Assembly: GCA_014238595.1 (NCBI GenBank)
Contig: JABAAV010000085.1
Span: forward strand, 1 to 6,065
Reading direction: 5' to 3'
DNA: 6,065 nucleotides
From: Myxococcales bacterium
GTDB taxonomy: Bacteria; Myxococcota_A; Polyangia; Haliangiales; J016
Shown: in pieces, positions 6,065-6,065 of the stretch
Position numbering within the stretch: position 1 is the first letter of the stretch
Layout: each line of letters begins with the position of its first letter
Notes under the pieces: model-generated
What the model saw: only the letters and a program-made list of their open reading frames with translations
The model's database searches: none
Told to the model about the DNA's origin: nothing
Translations under genes and position numbers: made by a program

Positions 6065-6065
6065 G

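Overview
The window carries the upstream end of a type II secretion system (T2SS, general secretory pathway) operon, all on the minus strand and so read from right to left. From about 5758 down to the left edge the order is: a predicted sigma-54 promoter, a sigma-54-dependent NtrC-type response regulator, gspC (inner-membrane connector), gspD (outer-membrane secretin) and the first 349 codons of gspE (assembly ATPase, cut by the window edge). The genes are tightly packed: the regulator and gspC overlap by 11 nt, gspC and gspD are 25 nt apart (using the start supported by a Shine-Dalgarno), and gspD and gspE are 5 nt apart. This suggests one transcript.

The intergenic stretch 5738-6065 is the most informative part. 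Reading toward the operon it holds a possible 3' end of an unrelated minus-strand gene (stop at 5993), a strong hairpin terminator (5900-5938), two perfect palindromes TGTCAATTTGACA (5856-5868 and 5875-5887), and a -24/-12 element TGGCAT-N5-TTGCT with exact GG-N10-GC spacing (5769-5785). A short leader with an AGGA Shine-Dalgarno then leads to the regulator's ATG at 5737. I infer a self-contained circuit: the activator binds the twin palindromes about 104 and 123 bp upstream of the predicted start site, drives sigma-54 RNA polymerase, and so controls both its own synthesis and that of the secretion machine. No sensor kinase lies in the window.

The organism is a diderm (Gram-negative) bacterium with an AT-rich genome. 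The proteins are clearly T2SS. From memory of the family, the GspD N-terminal region (FTCKNF motif, MGLTIVPKG) and the gspC-gspD-gspE order resemble Myxococcota and other former Deltaproteobacteria more than Enterobacteria or Pseudomonas. This placement is tentative, and the AT-rich composition would be atypical for most cultured myxobacteria. There are no mobile elements, CRISPR arrays, tRNAs or rRNAs. I do not see a new gene system; the novelty is mainly in the regulatory layout and in some odd features of GspC and GspD.
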